NCBI RefSeq assembly: GCF_001577835.2
Contig: NC_029518.1
Location: 27,772,532-27,836,531, forward strand
DNA from: Coturnix japonica
Lineage: Eukaryota > Chordata > Aves > Galliformes > Phasianidae
DNA length: 64,000 nt
Direction: 5' to 3'
Shown here: positions 1-12,400 of the stretch, piece by piece
How the letters are laid out: each line of letters opens with the position of its first letter
How positions within the stretch are numbered: position 1 is the stretch's first letter
The notes under the pieces: generated by a model
What the model was told of the DNA's origin: nothing
Database searches by the model: none
What the model saw: only the letters and a program-made list of their open reading frames with translations
Program-made: the position numbers and the translations under genes

Positions 1-283
1 AGTCTGGTCTCTTTTCAGTAGTGCGTGGGGATAGGACTAGGGGTAATGGGATGAAAGTACAGCATAGGAAGTTCCGCATGAATGTGTGGAAGAACTTCTT
101 TACAGTGAGGGTGACGGAGCACTGGAACAGGCTGCCCAGGGAGGTGGTGGAGTCTCCTTCTCTGGAGATATTTAAGACCCACCTGGACGCCTTCCTGTGT
201 GACATGGTGTAGGGGGGCAGGGGGGTTGGACTCAATGATCTCTAGAGGTCCCTTCCAACCCCTACAATTCTGTGATTCTGTGA
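1..283 (+). mobile_element. CR1 LINE, 3' end (5'-truncated by the window edge)
   Basis: This is the 3' terminal part of a chicken-repeat-1 (CR1) LINE. Bases 21-212 still read as the C-terminal end of the CR1 ORF2 reverse transcriptase, with the family-typical segment [19 protein letters not shown] before a stop. The short 3' UTR follows (ggactcaatgatctctagaggtcccttccaacccc) and ends in the 8-bp terminal repeat attctgtg attctgtg. CR1 copies are normally 5'-truncated, and the remaining frame makes this a fairly young copy. It lies in the XPO5 intron just left of the first exon seen, in the same orientation as the gene. Seen directly; the family is assigned from knowledge of avian repeats. Confidence 0.93.
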
Positions 284-428
284 CCTTTTCATTAAGGGTT
301 TGGGCAGTGGTGGGCTGTAGGGTCCCATCCTCTCCACTTTAGGTAAAACAGTCCAATGAGAGTCAAGTTGGAAATGTTTAAACGTTTTGACTGCCCTTTT
401 TCTCATCTCTTTGAACTCTTCTGATCAG

Positions 429-3400
429 GTACCGCTGGAACAACATGCCTCGTCTGGAAAAGGTTTACCTAAAGAATAACGTCATGGGTCTCATATCCAG
501 TGTAAGTGCTTTCTGGTATCTGATGGGTCTCATATTTAGTGTGCCTTCTGGTCTTTGAGGCATGGTTTTTTCATTTGGAGGTAGAAAGTGGGAGCAAACA
601 GGAGAATAGGTGCCTGTTTTCTAGCGTCGAGAACCTGAATTCAAGTCTGGAGTTCATTACTCTCTTGCTTTGCATCCCTGATTGTTCCAGTATCAGTATT
701 AGCCATGTCACCTCACATGGCGGGAGCCTGTGAGGCATGTACAAGCTCCTTCTGGTTTCTTAGAAAGAGGTTCAGTAAACAGAGGTGTTTTATCCTTTGC
801 AAGGGCACTGAAGCTGTTCCCTTAGTCATGTTTACGTTACAGTTGTGGTTGTTGTCATGACCGAGTGATTTCCCTTTGAGGAAATTCCTTTTGGTTCCCA
901 TCCCTCCATCTGTGGATGCTATGGAAAGTAGCAGTGCCACTCGAATTAACTGGGATGTAGATTGACCCTGTGCAGTTTTTCATTTGTTCTCTGTTGTTTA
1001 GAGTATTTGCATCCGCTGTGCAATTTTGTGTCGGAATTACAAGTGCCTCATGTTTGCTTGTGTGTGTAATTCTGCTCCTCTTCTCTAATAGGGAACTCAG
1101 AGCATTCTAGAAGAGGAAAGTCACATCAAGGATGTTCTGTCTCGCATTGTGGTGGAGATGATTAAGCGGGAATGGCCTCAGCACTGGCCTGATATGCTGA
1201 AGGAGTTGGATACTCTCTCCAAGCAAGGGGTATGAACCACAGCTGTCTGTCCTCTTCCAGTCTCTCCTGGTTTTCAGGAGGGTTTCAGTCTTCCATCACT
1301 GTGAGAAAAGCATCAGGAAAGCTCGGGGGCAGGGAGGCAGGCTGATGACAGGCTTGGGGAGTGCCTGTATGATTGTTATTCTAGGAGGGAGTTTTGGGAG
1401 AGAGATGACTCTTCTTTCTTCCTGAAATGTGACTTAAATCTTCACACAGTGTTTGCTTTCTATATCTCTGAGTTTGCTTCTGGGGATTTTAATGTTTCAA
1501 CTGTGCTCACGGAGTGTGTTTCATTTTGGGCCATCAGGAAACTCAGACAGAACTGGTGATGTTCATCCTCCTACGTTTGGCAGAGGACGTGGTGACTTTC
1601 CAAACCCTGCCTACCCAGCGGCGGCGAGATATCCAGCAAACCCTCACCCAGAATATGGAGAAGATCTTCAGCTTCCTACTGTCTACCCTGCAGCAGAACG
1701 TCAACAAGTACAGGCGCATGGTGAGCGTCTCCTCTCATTGGCTTCAGTTGGTACTTGGAGGCAACTGGGAACTGGGGTGCAACCCACAAGTCTTGGGAAG
1801 CAAGTGTAGAAGCTGTCTGAAAGCTGCTGCTGTAGGTGTGAGGCAGGGATCTGCCATGCCCAGGGAAGGCTGTGCTGATTATAGCACAAAAGGCTGATAG
1901 GGTTTGCAGCAATGGTTTGGATTTGTAGTGTAAATGGCATGCGTACCTTCTGAGTGCTGGACTGTGCAGCTGGCTGACGCTTGGGGTGCACAGCTTAGCC
2001 AAAAGAGTTGTGGCAGGAACAGGTAGATTTGGGGTGGTTTGTGTAACAGGCAGTGGTAAAGAGCTGTTGTCCTGGGCACACATCTACCGTTGTTTGCTGC
2101 AGCTGTGATTGTGTCGATGCACCAAAATGTAGGAGTTTCTGGTGGCTCAGCAATGCATGTGGGCCTCTCTGGCCCATTCTTCCTGGAGTTCAGGTCAGGA
2201 GGCACTTTTCTGCCAAGGTGTGGTGAGGAACACTCTGCCCTTTTGTTTAAAGAGACTTTTCCTGAATTCTCATGTAGAGGAATATGGGTTGGTCAGGATG
2301 GATAGTGAAGGCAAATGCTACCCCACTCTGTTCTTCTGTGAGGGAAGTGAATTTGAGGGAGTGAAGCAAGTTCAGAAACCAATCTATAAATAGGTTCCTT
2401 AGGTGTATCTCTTGTACTTTCCTTTTGGTTTTTGATTTTTTTGTTGTTGTTCTGTGAACTGGAATCCAGAGTTGCTTTTAAATGTGAATCTAGGAAGGTG
2501 AAAAAACACGTACTACCTGCCCTCTGTTCTGATACATTGCTGTGCTCAACAAACTCTCCTGTACCGCAAGGCGTTTTTTGTGCAGTTTATGATGGTGGGT
2601 GGGCAACCCTGGTGTGTCTTTTAGCCTGGTTGAAATGCATTTCCAGGTAAGGTTTGAATTGCAGTGCTTAAGGTTCTGAAGTGTGGCTGCTTCTGCTAAC
2701 GGTGGAATCTTTCTGATTGGCAAGGTTGGAGCACCCCAGGAACAAGAAGCCCTCACCACTCCACAGGTTAGCAGATCTTTGGGATGTTTGTGCACAGGGT
2801 AAACTCTGAGGGTTGGGTGTTGAGTTACCTACCAGCACACTGAGACTGGGGAGATGATGGACAGTTTCCCCAAGAGTGCCATCTGCAGTGCTTTTAAATA
2901 TGTGGTTCTGCAATAGTGGTTCAGTTGTGAAACATTTGGGACACAACCAAATTAACATCAAGTAAATGTGCAGAATGCATTGATGGACAGTTTCCAAACC
3001 GAAGCCTTGCAGACAGAAGAAATTCTTATGGTGCGTTTGCATCTGAAAAGTGAATAAAACTTGTCTGTGTGAGGAGCTCAAACTGCGTTTGCAGTTTGCA
3101 GGTAATATGATGCAGGTGGTGCATTGCCACTGTCAAGTGTTTGAGACTGGGAGTCAGGCCGTAAGCTCTCGCCCCAGCTCTCTTTCCAGCTCCATTCTGA
3201 CTATGGACAAATTACTCATCCATTTCAGAAACTAATCTTGGTAGATCAAAGCCACCAGCGTCATCGGAGGCTCTGTCTTTAAAAGGTCAAAACCTTCTTC
3301 TCTGGTAGCTTCCAGGAAGCACCAGAATGCCTTTTCTTCTTGTCCCTCATGTCTCCCTGGTGCCTGCTGACTGGAATGTCATCTTTTGGATGAGAAGTAA

Positions 3401-6400
3401 ACTGTGGCCTAACTTGCAATTGGAAGACCTGATGGCGGGCTGCAGAAGTGGTTATGATGGCTGTAACAATGTGAGCAGGAGGCTGTTGCAGCCTCTTTCA
3501 TTAGGGAGCTGATCCACGAAGTTGCATCTGGCTGCATTGTTGAGAACAAGCCCATCCAGCACTGGCTGGGAATAAGCGTGTTTTGTAGCTGCTCATTTAC
3601 CATCTCTCTGTTGTTTTCTTTTTCAGAAGACTGATCTGGCTCAGCAGCCAAAGGTGAGTGGAGCTGTTCAGGGTTTAGTGCATTAGTCATTCTTAAAATC
3701 AAGATTGTTTAGAAACAGGCTTATCCTAGGCTTTGAATCTCTTACTTGCAGATGGGTTTGTTCACCCATTGTAGAAATTGTTGAGAGGTGAATGATAAAC
3801 TAAGTGGAAAAATGCCATGATCTGAGCTGATGTCCTCTGTGTGGGGACTTGGACCCTTTTCCTGCCTCCTCATTTTCTCAGGACAGTTTCTGATACAACT
3901 TTTTTAGAGAGTGCACGGTTTTAGGTGGGAATTGGTGTTTCTCCTTAGCTCTGACCTTTTGCCTCTGTTCGCAGGCCCAAGCAAACTGCCGTGTGGGGAT
4001 AGCAGCACTCAACACCCTGGCTGGCTACATTGACTGGGTGGCCTTGAGCCACATCACAGCGGACAACTGCAAGCTCTTGGAGATGTTGTGTCTGCTCCTG
4101 AACGAGCCTGAGCTCCAAATAGGAGCAGCAGAGTGTCTCCTAATTGCTGTCAGCAGAAAAGTGAGTTCTTCCTCCTCAGCTCCTCTTTGTTTTCCTCCTA
4201 AATATGTGTATATATGTATACACCTCCTATATAATTCTTTGGACTGAACAATGATGTCTTCGCCATTTTATTTAAGGAAACAAAGTTAAAATTTGACTGC
4301 TTTGAGTCAGTGACACTTGTAGTGAATGCCATGCCAGCACAACGCTTACAGCAGTTGTTGGAATGCTCCAGCTTCTGTGCTTCCCTCTCAGCGTTTTAGG
4401 TCCCCATTAACTTTAGTTTTTCCATTTTCTGCAACTGAGAAGTGGGAAACACTGTCACCTAGCTGTGTCATCTAGAAGCTCAGATCAATGGCAGCAGGAT
4501 CTAAGCAGGTGATTTGACCCATACATTCACAAGCAGCTTATGTGTCAAGGCTGAGTATTTATCAGCTGCCGGTCTGCAGTGAAGAAGAATTTATGTCAGA
4601 GAATCAAACCTTCATTTTTAAGTTCCTGTGATGGGGTTGCTGGGGGGGGGGATTGTTGAAATTAAGGGAACCCTTAGTTATTTAGTTATTTTTGTTACAG
4701 TTTTTAATGAAATCCTTTTGTGGGTTGCAAGCTCCTCTCCAGGTGAAAGAACAACTGAGGATCTTCCAGACTCAATTGCAGATGGGAATAACTAGTTATG
4801 CTCTAATCAAAGCATTTGGTTTACTTTGTACACAGGGGAAGTTGGAGGATCGGAAACCTCTGATGGTCTTATTTGGAGACGTTGCCATGCACTACATTCT
4901 CTCTGCTGCCCAGTGAGTACCATCCTGCTGTGATTCTTTCAAACAGAACTGTGTACTAATAGCTTTCTAGGTGTAGTTTGCTGGGGAAGCAGACAACAAA
5001 ACCATTGCTTAAAAGAAAAGGAAAAAAAACACCCTGAAAAACTGCTGTTTTTTTTCGGATCCAAAATTGTAGGACAAAGTGGGGTAAATACATCTGCTTC
5101 GCCAAGCTTCTTCTGCTAGCCAGAAATCAGGATCAGAGGGACTCAGAAAGAAAGAAAGTTTTAGAAGTGTCAGTTGTCAATGTGGCAGTTTTTTTTATGG
5201 TAATAGCAAAGAAAAACCCACCTCTATAGAATCTAATAGTTCTAGTGTTCTCTTATCTACAAGATAGTTGGTGTACCTGTTCTTACAGCATGAATAACTG
5301 TGACCCTGTTTTTCCATTTTTCCTCGTTCCCAGGACAGCAGATGGTGAAGGTCTGGTGGAGAAGCACTATGTTTTCTTGAAGAGACTTTGCCAAGTTTTG
5401 TGTGCACTGGGCAGCCAACTGTGTGCATTGCTAGTAAGTCTCTACTGAATTCCAGCAGCAATCCTAGCAAGGACAGTTGTGTCAGTGTTGAGATGAAAAT
5501 GCACACCGCTACTGTGGTTACTATACTGACTTCTCAATTCCTGCTCCCCCGGTTCAGCACGGTTTTTCTATAGCAGGGAAGGCAGACTTGCTGAGAGCTA
5601 CTGCTTGTGAGGGGACTGAGATAGCCAGCCTGTGCGAATCTAACAGAGCAGAGAATTCTCACAAAGAGGGAAAATGAAAAATAGAAATAAACAAATTGAG
5701 AATGGATCCCTAGCAAGAATGGGCAGCAAACAAATGGTGAGCTATTACTTCCAGTGTGGGTTCTTAGTCCATTCAGAAGTAATGAAACAGGGGTTTGAAT
5801 CCTTTCACACTGATCCACTTGCGAGAGAAGGTACTGAGTTGTACAGCTCCGGAATGGGGATCTCCAGGGCGCTGGGTTGTGTTATCTTAGTGAGGAGCAG
5901 CACAACCTTGATTTTATGGCATCGAGTGAAATTTCCTGACAAATTTAGCAGAAAGTTCCTGGTAAGAGATGTTCACCTGTTCAACACAGGAGCCATTTGG
6001 AGGAATGGAAGTGAAATCCTTTGGATGTGTCTGCATGTTTGCAGTTTGTGGTTAAAAAGTCTCCAGTTTAGGTGCTGATGGGTGGGAGCAAAGCTGATAC
6101 TTGGCGACAGCAGCAGTGGTTATGAATTTGGTATTTGAGAAGTCACCCTTTGCTCTTAAAATGAACATGGTATTGTCAGCAGCACCCCCAAGCTGGTCAA
6201 CAGAATTTGCTGCTCCTTAGGCTGCTAGTTGCAGAAAAAACCTCGCTGTTCTATTGTTTTGCCTCTTCTTTTAGTCTATGGCCTTGGATATAAGCATTCG
6301 TGCTTTACCCAAAGCAATCCTGCTTCACCCATGCCACTTCTGAACCCAGAGTGACATGTAGTTAGTATCCTTTATAAAACTTTGTCTTTGTAACAGGGCT

Positions 6401-9400
6401 CAGATTCTGAAGTGGAAACACCCGCCAACTTTGGAAAATACCTTGACTCATTTTTAGCCTTCACAACTCACTCCAGCCAGGTACGTAAACAACCAAAAAT
6501 CTTGTGTAGGTCTCTGTAAGAATGTGTGAAAGCATAATTAAACTAACCTATGGAAGGCAGTAGAACTTCTTCTGCCTGGTATTGCTTTCCAATCTCTCCA
6601 TTTCAGATAACAAACTGTAAGACTGAGTGGTTTCTCCTCCTTTACTACCCCAGTAGCAATGGTATCTGACAGAAAAGGGCTGAGTGGAGAATCTGGTGCA
6701 GTATTTGCAACTGACGCTGGTATTTATTTGGAGAGATTTTTGCCTTTCTGAAAGTTTGGATTGAGCCTGCAGGGTGCCTTGGCCTCACATAAATAGTCAG
6801 TGTAGTTTGTCCTTGCCTACCGACTGCAACACTGGAATGTTAGCAGTGGAGATCGCAGTACTGAAATCCTTCTCCATTTTGTTCTTTTTCCCTCTCTTCC
6901 CCATCCAGTTTCTGTGCTCCTCCACCCAGATTACATGGGGAGCCCTATTTCGACACGAGGTTCTCTCCCGCGACCCCTTGTTGCTGGCTATGATCCCCAA
7001 GTATCTTCGTGCATCTATGACCAACCTTGTGAAGGTATGTGGGAACTCTGGGCAGACTGGTGTGAGAAAATGGTTATGTGAACATGGCCTGTGGCTTATG
7101 AGGGAGAAAAGATATTTTTAGTGTGAATGCCAGAGACGTGGTCTCTGCTGAGGGCAAGATCCCAGGCTGCTGAGCAAACAGCTCCATCTTGGCATTTTGC
7201 TCTCTGCTCTTTCTGTCTTCATCTCCTTGAAGTGGCATTAGCTGTGATGATCAGCTTCTCTTCCTCTCTTGTCCACTGTATCTCCAGGTGGGCTTTCCCT
7301 CTAAAACAGACAGCCCTAGTTGTGAATACTCTCGTTTTGATTTTGACAGCGACGAGGACTTCAATGCCTTCTTCAACTGTAAGTTGCTCTCACTCCTTGC
7401 GGATGTTGCTGTGTGTGCCTTTCCTCTTGTTTTCAATTGCTGGCTGAGTTTGGAGACTGCTGTGTAGGCTTGGTCAGCTTCCAGTTGTATCCTATTTCAG
7501 CCTCAGACTTGGAGCTGAATGAATTTGGGGTTTTCCCATGGAAGCTCAGGCATTTCCTCTTACGGTTTCTCTATCGTATTTCACTTACTGGCCAGCTGAG
7601 AGGCCAAGTAGCATTTAGTGTTGAAGATATGCCTTGTGGTGACCTAGATAAGGAAAAGAAATGGCCTGGAGTCCTGTTCAAGTTAGGAAAGGAAAGCAGC
7701 TTATAACAGATTGTCATTCCAGAAAGAAAGTCTGTCCTGATCCTTCTAGGGAGGTTTTGGTTCAGTACTGATGGCAAGGATTGAGCATATAGAATAGCTG
7801 ATCTTAATCATAATCCTAAACCAGCAGATGGAGAAGGTTGTAATTATTTTGCATTTGCTTTCTTCTTGTGTTTTAATTCCTCTAAATGAGGTTGGCTGTC
7901 TCTGGTTGGTGTAGTTTGATTCTTACTTAAATTATCTTTTAGAGTTATGTCTGAGTGTTGCATTTTTGTATCATTCATTAGATTATTCATTTTATTTAGC
8001 TGTAATTAATCTGGTTGTGTGTAAATCAAAAGGCTGAATGTGCAGGGATGGGATTTGAGATTGTTTAGGGGACTTAAATGGTCTTGACATTTTTTAAGAT
8101 GCACGTGAAAATTGGCTTGAAACATAAAGTGGAACTATTGGAAACATAAAGTAGAATGATACTGTTGAACAGTGCAAGCTGGATCTGTAGTGAGTAGAGC
8201 TGTTCCTTTTGTGTGGTCTTGTCCTGGAATGCCTTGGGACAAATTACATACCTGTCTTGACTTTGCTTTTGCTCCTATCTTTGAAAGTGAAAACAAGGCT
8301 TCCTGCTTTGGGGTGGGTTGTTTGTTCTTTTTGAGTTAGTGTTGGCTTAGGAGCTTTTAGAACCTGTCACTGCACTGGGGTGAGTTGAATAATGTGGGGA
8401 AAAAAGTGCATTTAGCAGATGCAAGTGATAGTCATCAAATAGGTATCAAATCTGTTTGATATCTGCGTGTCTTATAATGCTTTGCAAGCAGCAAACATAT
8501 CATTTAAGGGTTATTTTTCTAGTGAATAGCAGAGACTCAGTTTTATTAAGTCTGGGTTTAGTGTAATTTTCGTAACTTGTAATTGCACTTGAATTGAGTT
8601 TGTTTTTATGTTAATCCATTGCCCTTCAGTCATTTATATCTCTTTGAAAACAAATGTTCGTCTTGTTATAGCTAGTTTACTCACTGTTTATCTGAGATTG
8701 CTATGCAGCTATTGACAGAGCAACAGACAAAAATGTTCCCAGGTCTGCAAAGCTGCAGGTGAGCTTTGGGGAGGGAGCATTTGTAGCACCAGCTTGTTAC
8801 AAGGTTCACCATCCTTCACTGCAGCTTTCCGAGCCCAGCAAGGAGAAGTGATGAGGATGGCTTGTCGTCTTGACCCTCTAACTGGCTTCCAAATGGCTGG
8901 GGAATGGCTGAAGTACCAGCTCACAGCTCCTGTTGATACTGGACCCATGAACTGTAAGTATTTGGGGAACAAAAGAAAAAAGTGAACATTTAATTCAAGC
9001 CAGGAAGGAACTTCTTTGGCTTTTCTTCATTCTTTCTTTTGGAGGGGAGTCAAGAGACTGCAGCAGGTTTTCAGGCTTTCAGGGTCTGTGCAAGTTAAAA
9101 ACAAAAGCAAACTGAAAAATTATTGTTTGCAGTCTGCTTCTGAAATAGCTACTGCAGAGCTCCTGGTGAGCAGGAAAGCTCCTTCTCCACATATCATTTT
9201 TCCTTCTGATACAGTTTTGCAATTATTTGGGCCTTGCTGTCTCTGTAGCACTAGTTTTGTTCAGAGTTCTGCTTGACTGGCGGATCTCTCTGTCAGTCAC
9301 CTTGAAGGAAGGCAGCTTTGTGTTCTACAAAGGCACGGTGACATCTGTGTCTTAGGTTCCCCAGTAAGGCAAATTGCTCTGGAGTAGCTTAGTTGCTTCC

Positions 9401-12400
9401 AGTACATCCCTGCTAGACATCTACAGGCGGAGCTGTGTGACAGAAATAGTTGGGCACGCTAAAATGATGTGGTGTGGGAGCTTATAAGCCTGGTGTTGTG
9501 CATGAGGAGAGGAACGTGATGAGATGCATTGTTCTCTTCCTTTCAGCGAAGACAGGTGAAGGTGTCTGCTCCATCTTCTCTCCATCCTTTGTGCAGTGGG
9601 ATGCCATGACCTTCTTCTCAGAGAGTGTCATCAGCCAGATGTTTCGGACCCTGGATAAAGACGTATGTGAACCACGTGTTCTCTTGCTCTCCTGCCTTGT
9701 TCTGGGTTGACTTAAATGGTGTTGGTTTTTGTCAGCCATACTGTCCTTAAAACCACTGTCATTAATATTTACCTCCATGCAGAAAAAACATTAGTGAGTC
9801 CTTCTCACCCTTCCTTAGATGGGACTAATCTCACATTGGCTTACTGCATCCAATATGCTTTGGTTCTGGATGGTGTGCCGTGAGAAGTCACTGGAGATGG
9901 CCTGCTTTGACACAGTGCCTTGTTAGAGGAGGGCTGCTTAAGCAAACATTTTTTAAGTTTATTCTTTTAAATCATCTTCAAGTTTGACCCATTTCTTCTT
10001 TTGTTTTCTGTATTTTTATCTGAGTGAGGTAAATTCATGCTGAGGTAGTGGGAGATCAGGAGATCAGGTGAAATTTCTCTGCATTCTGTACATAAGGCAA
10101 ATCAGAAAGAAAGCATTTTTTCCTCATAGTCTCATGTAGACTGGTTGGATTTTTGTTCCGTTAGACTACACTTTATTATTCTAATCACCATAATGTATTT
10201 GCGTGGGTTGCTGTAGTTGGTTAAGCATGGAATCTGTTGAATAGTTAAAAGGAAAACTGGGAGCCAGAGAGGGGAAAATAGCCTTTCCCAGAGATACAGG
10301 CAACACTGGGGATTTCAGATGGATGTTTCAAGGTTGCTCTAGCAGCAATGCCAGTGCTTGCTATCCACCTTCTGTCAACAAGTGTACATAGCATGCAGGT
10401 AAACTGAGGTTTGCATTGCTTTTCTTTCCACTTTGGAGAACAGTTGCCTTCATCTGAGAGGCCTGATATCACAGCACCAGCAACTCAACCTCATTCTTAG
10501 GAGTTCTGTGGTATGTGCAACAGGCTGAAGCAGTGAGCATTTCCTCCTCTTTTTCTCTCCTCCCTCCCCATCCCCACCTCTGTAGGAAATCCCAGTGAAT
10601 GATGGCATAGATCTACTGCAGCTTGTCCTTAATTTTGAAACAAAGGATCCTCTCATCCTGTCCTGTGTGCTCACCAATGTCTCTGCTCTATTCCCATTTG
10701 TCACTTACCGACCAGAATACCTCCCACAAGTACTTTCCAAGGTAGGTACTTGCAGACCATGCTAAAATCAAGTAGGTTTTTAAGGAACCGTGGCCCTTTT
10801 ATCAATTGGAGTAGTTTAAACCTCTTGACATTCCTCTTAGGGAATCTGTTGTGTTAAAAAACAGTAAAACAGATTGAATTGAAACAGTGTCAAATAACAA
10901 AATTTTGCAGTTTCTAGCTTTAAATCTCAATGTTAAGTGTACACTGCAGGCAGTACAGTAAACATCATGGTTTATTTTGAGGTTTCTCTGTGATGATGGT
11001 TAGTCTTTCTTTTTTGTCAGGGGTTCCTTATTGACTAATGAAATCACTCCAAAGTCAGTGATCTATTTGTTGAGCTCAAAACAACCAAAACTGATAGATA
11101 TTATTTGCAAATGACATGAGCTTTAGGATTTTTCCTTCCTTTTCTCACAGCTGTTTGCTTCAGTTACCTTTGAAGTTGTAGAAGAAAGTAAGGTATGTCT
11201 GAATTAATCTCTACTTATCTGCTATAACAGTTGGATCAGATTGCATTTTATTTAAGAGCATGCTGAATTTGCAGACTCTGCTATAGTAGCTTCTCAGCTA
11301 TAGCCCTGCTTCTGGAAAGGGGGCTGTGGAGTCCAGACTTGAATGATCTTTTGTTGGTTGACATAGCCTTACAAGCTTTGACTCGCAAACTTAGATGGCT
11401 AAAGGTGTGGTCTGAGGCCAGTGCACTGTGTCCTCAAGTCTATGCTGCTCCTCCTGAGAGTAAAATGTATTCATTAGCTGCTGGTAGATTTCAGTGGCTG
11501 GTATACATTACTATGAGCAATGTTTGTAAAGCTGCCTTTTACCTAAGGGGGATGCTTTTAATCCTGATAAAGTCAATAAGACCCCGAGCATCCTCATCCT
11601 GGAGTGCAGCTTGTCAGAACATGGGCTTTTGGGGCTGGCTACAGCTTCAGAGCAAATTAGTTGCTGTGCGGTTGGGGTGTGTGTGGAAACATTAGGCATT
11701 ATTTTTTATGTGTACTCAACAGTGAAGAAAACTCTACATAATACGTTTGTTTCTTGAAGATACCCTGCATTTTTCTGAACTTTTGTTTTGTTGCATTGAA
11801 GTTTGTTGTGTCTGTCCAGGCTCCCAGAACTCGAGCAGTGAAAAATGTGAGAAGGCATGCATGCTCCTCTATCATAAAGATGTGTCGGGATTACCCTCAG
11901 CTTGTCCTGGTATGTACATTCAGCTCTGTCCTGCCTCAATTTCAGCTGGATTTTGTGGGATCTTCAGTTTCCTTGGAAACAGCCTCCGTTTTCCTTCAAG
12001 GAAACAATCCTGCCACAAAAGTGGTGGTGTTTTATTCCCTGCATCCTGCCCTACCACAATCCCAACAATTTTCTGCCTGAGAAGCTGAATAGTGAAGTGC
12101 TAAGTTAAATCCAAAGGAGATGATGGTGAGGAACAGGCAAGCAGCACTGGGTTCACTTTATGTGACTTGTTCACTGAGTTTCTGCTTTACCACTTATTTA
12201 TGCTAGTCTCAGTTCATTCTTTAGCTGAAGACAGTTCTTGTCTGCAGCAGCTATCAAGAGCTGGTAGGTGTATCTTCTATAGGATGATGATAGAGGGGCT
12301 GGGAAGAAGAGATGTTCTTGTAGGCTGAACATTCAGAAACACTAGAGGCTGAGATGGAGCGTTTCCTGTGTAGAGAAAAATTAGGCACGCTGCTCCAGCT

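Noticed and set aside
4692-4835. Open frame running into the GKLEDRKPLMVLF exon of XPO5 from the left
   Set aside because: The sequence before the acceptor at 4834-4835 has no counterpart in exportin-5, while the previous exon joins in frame at 4836.
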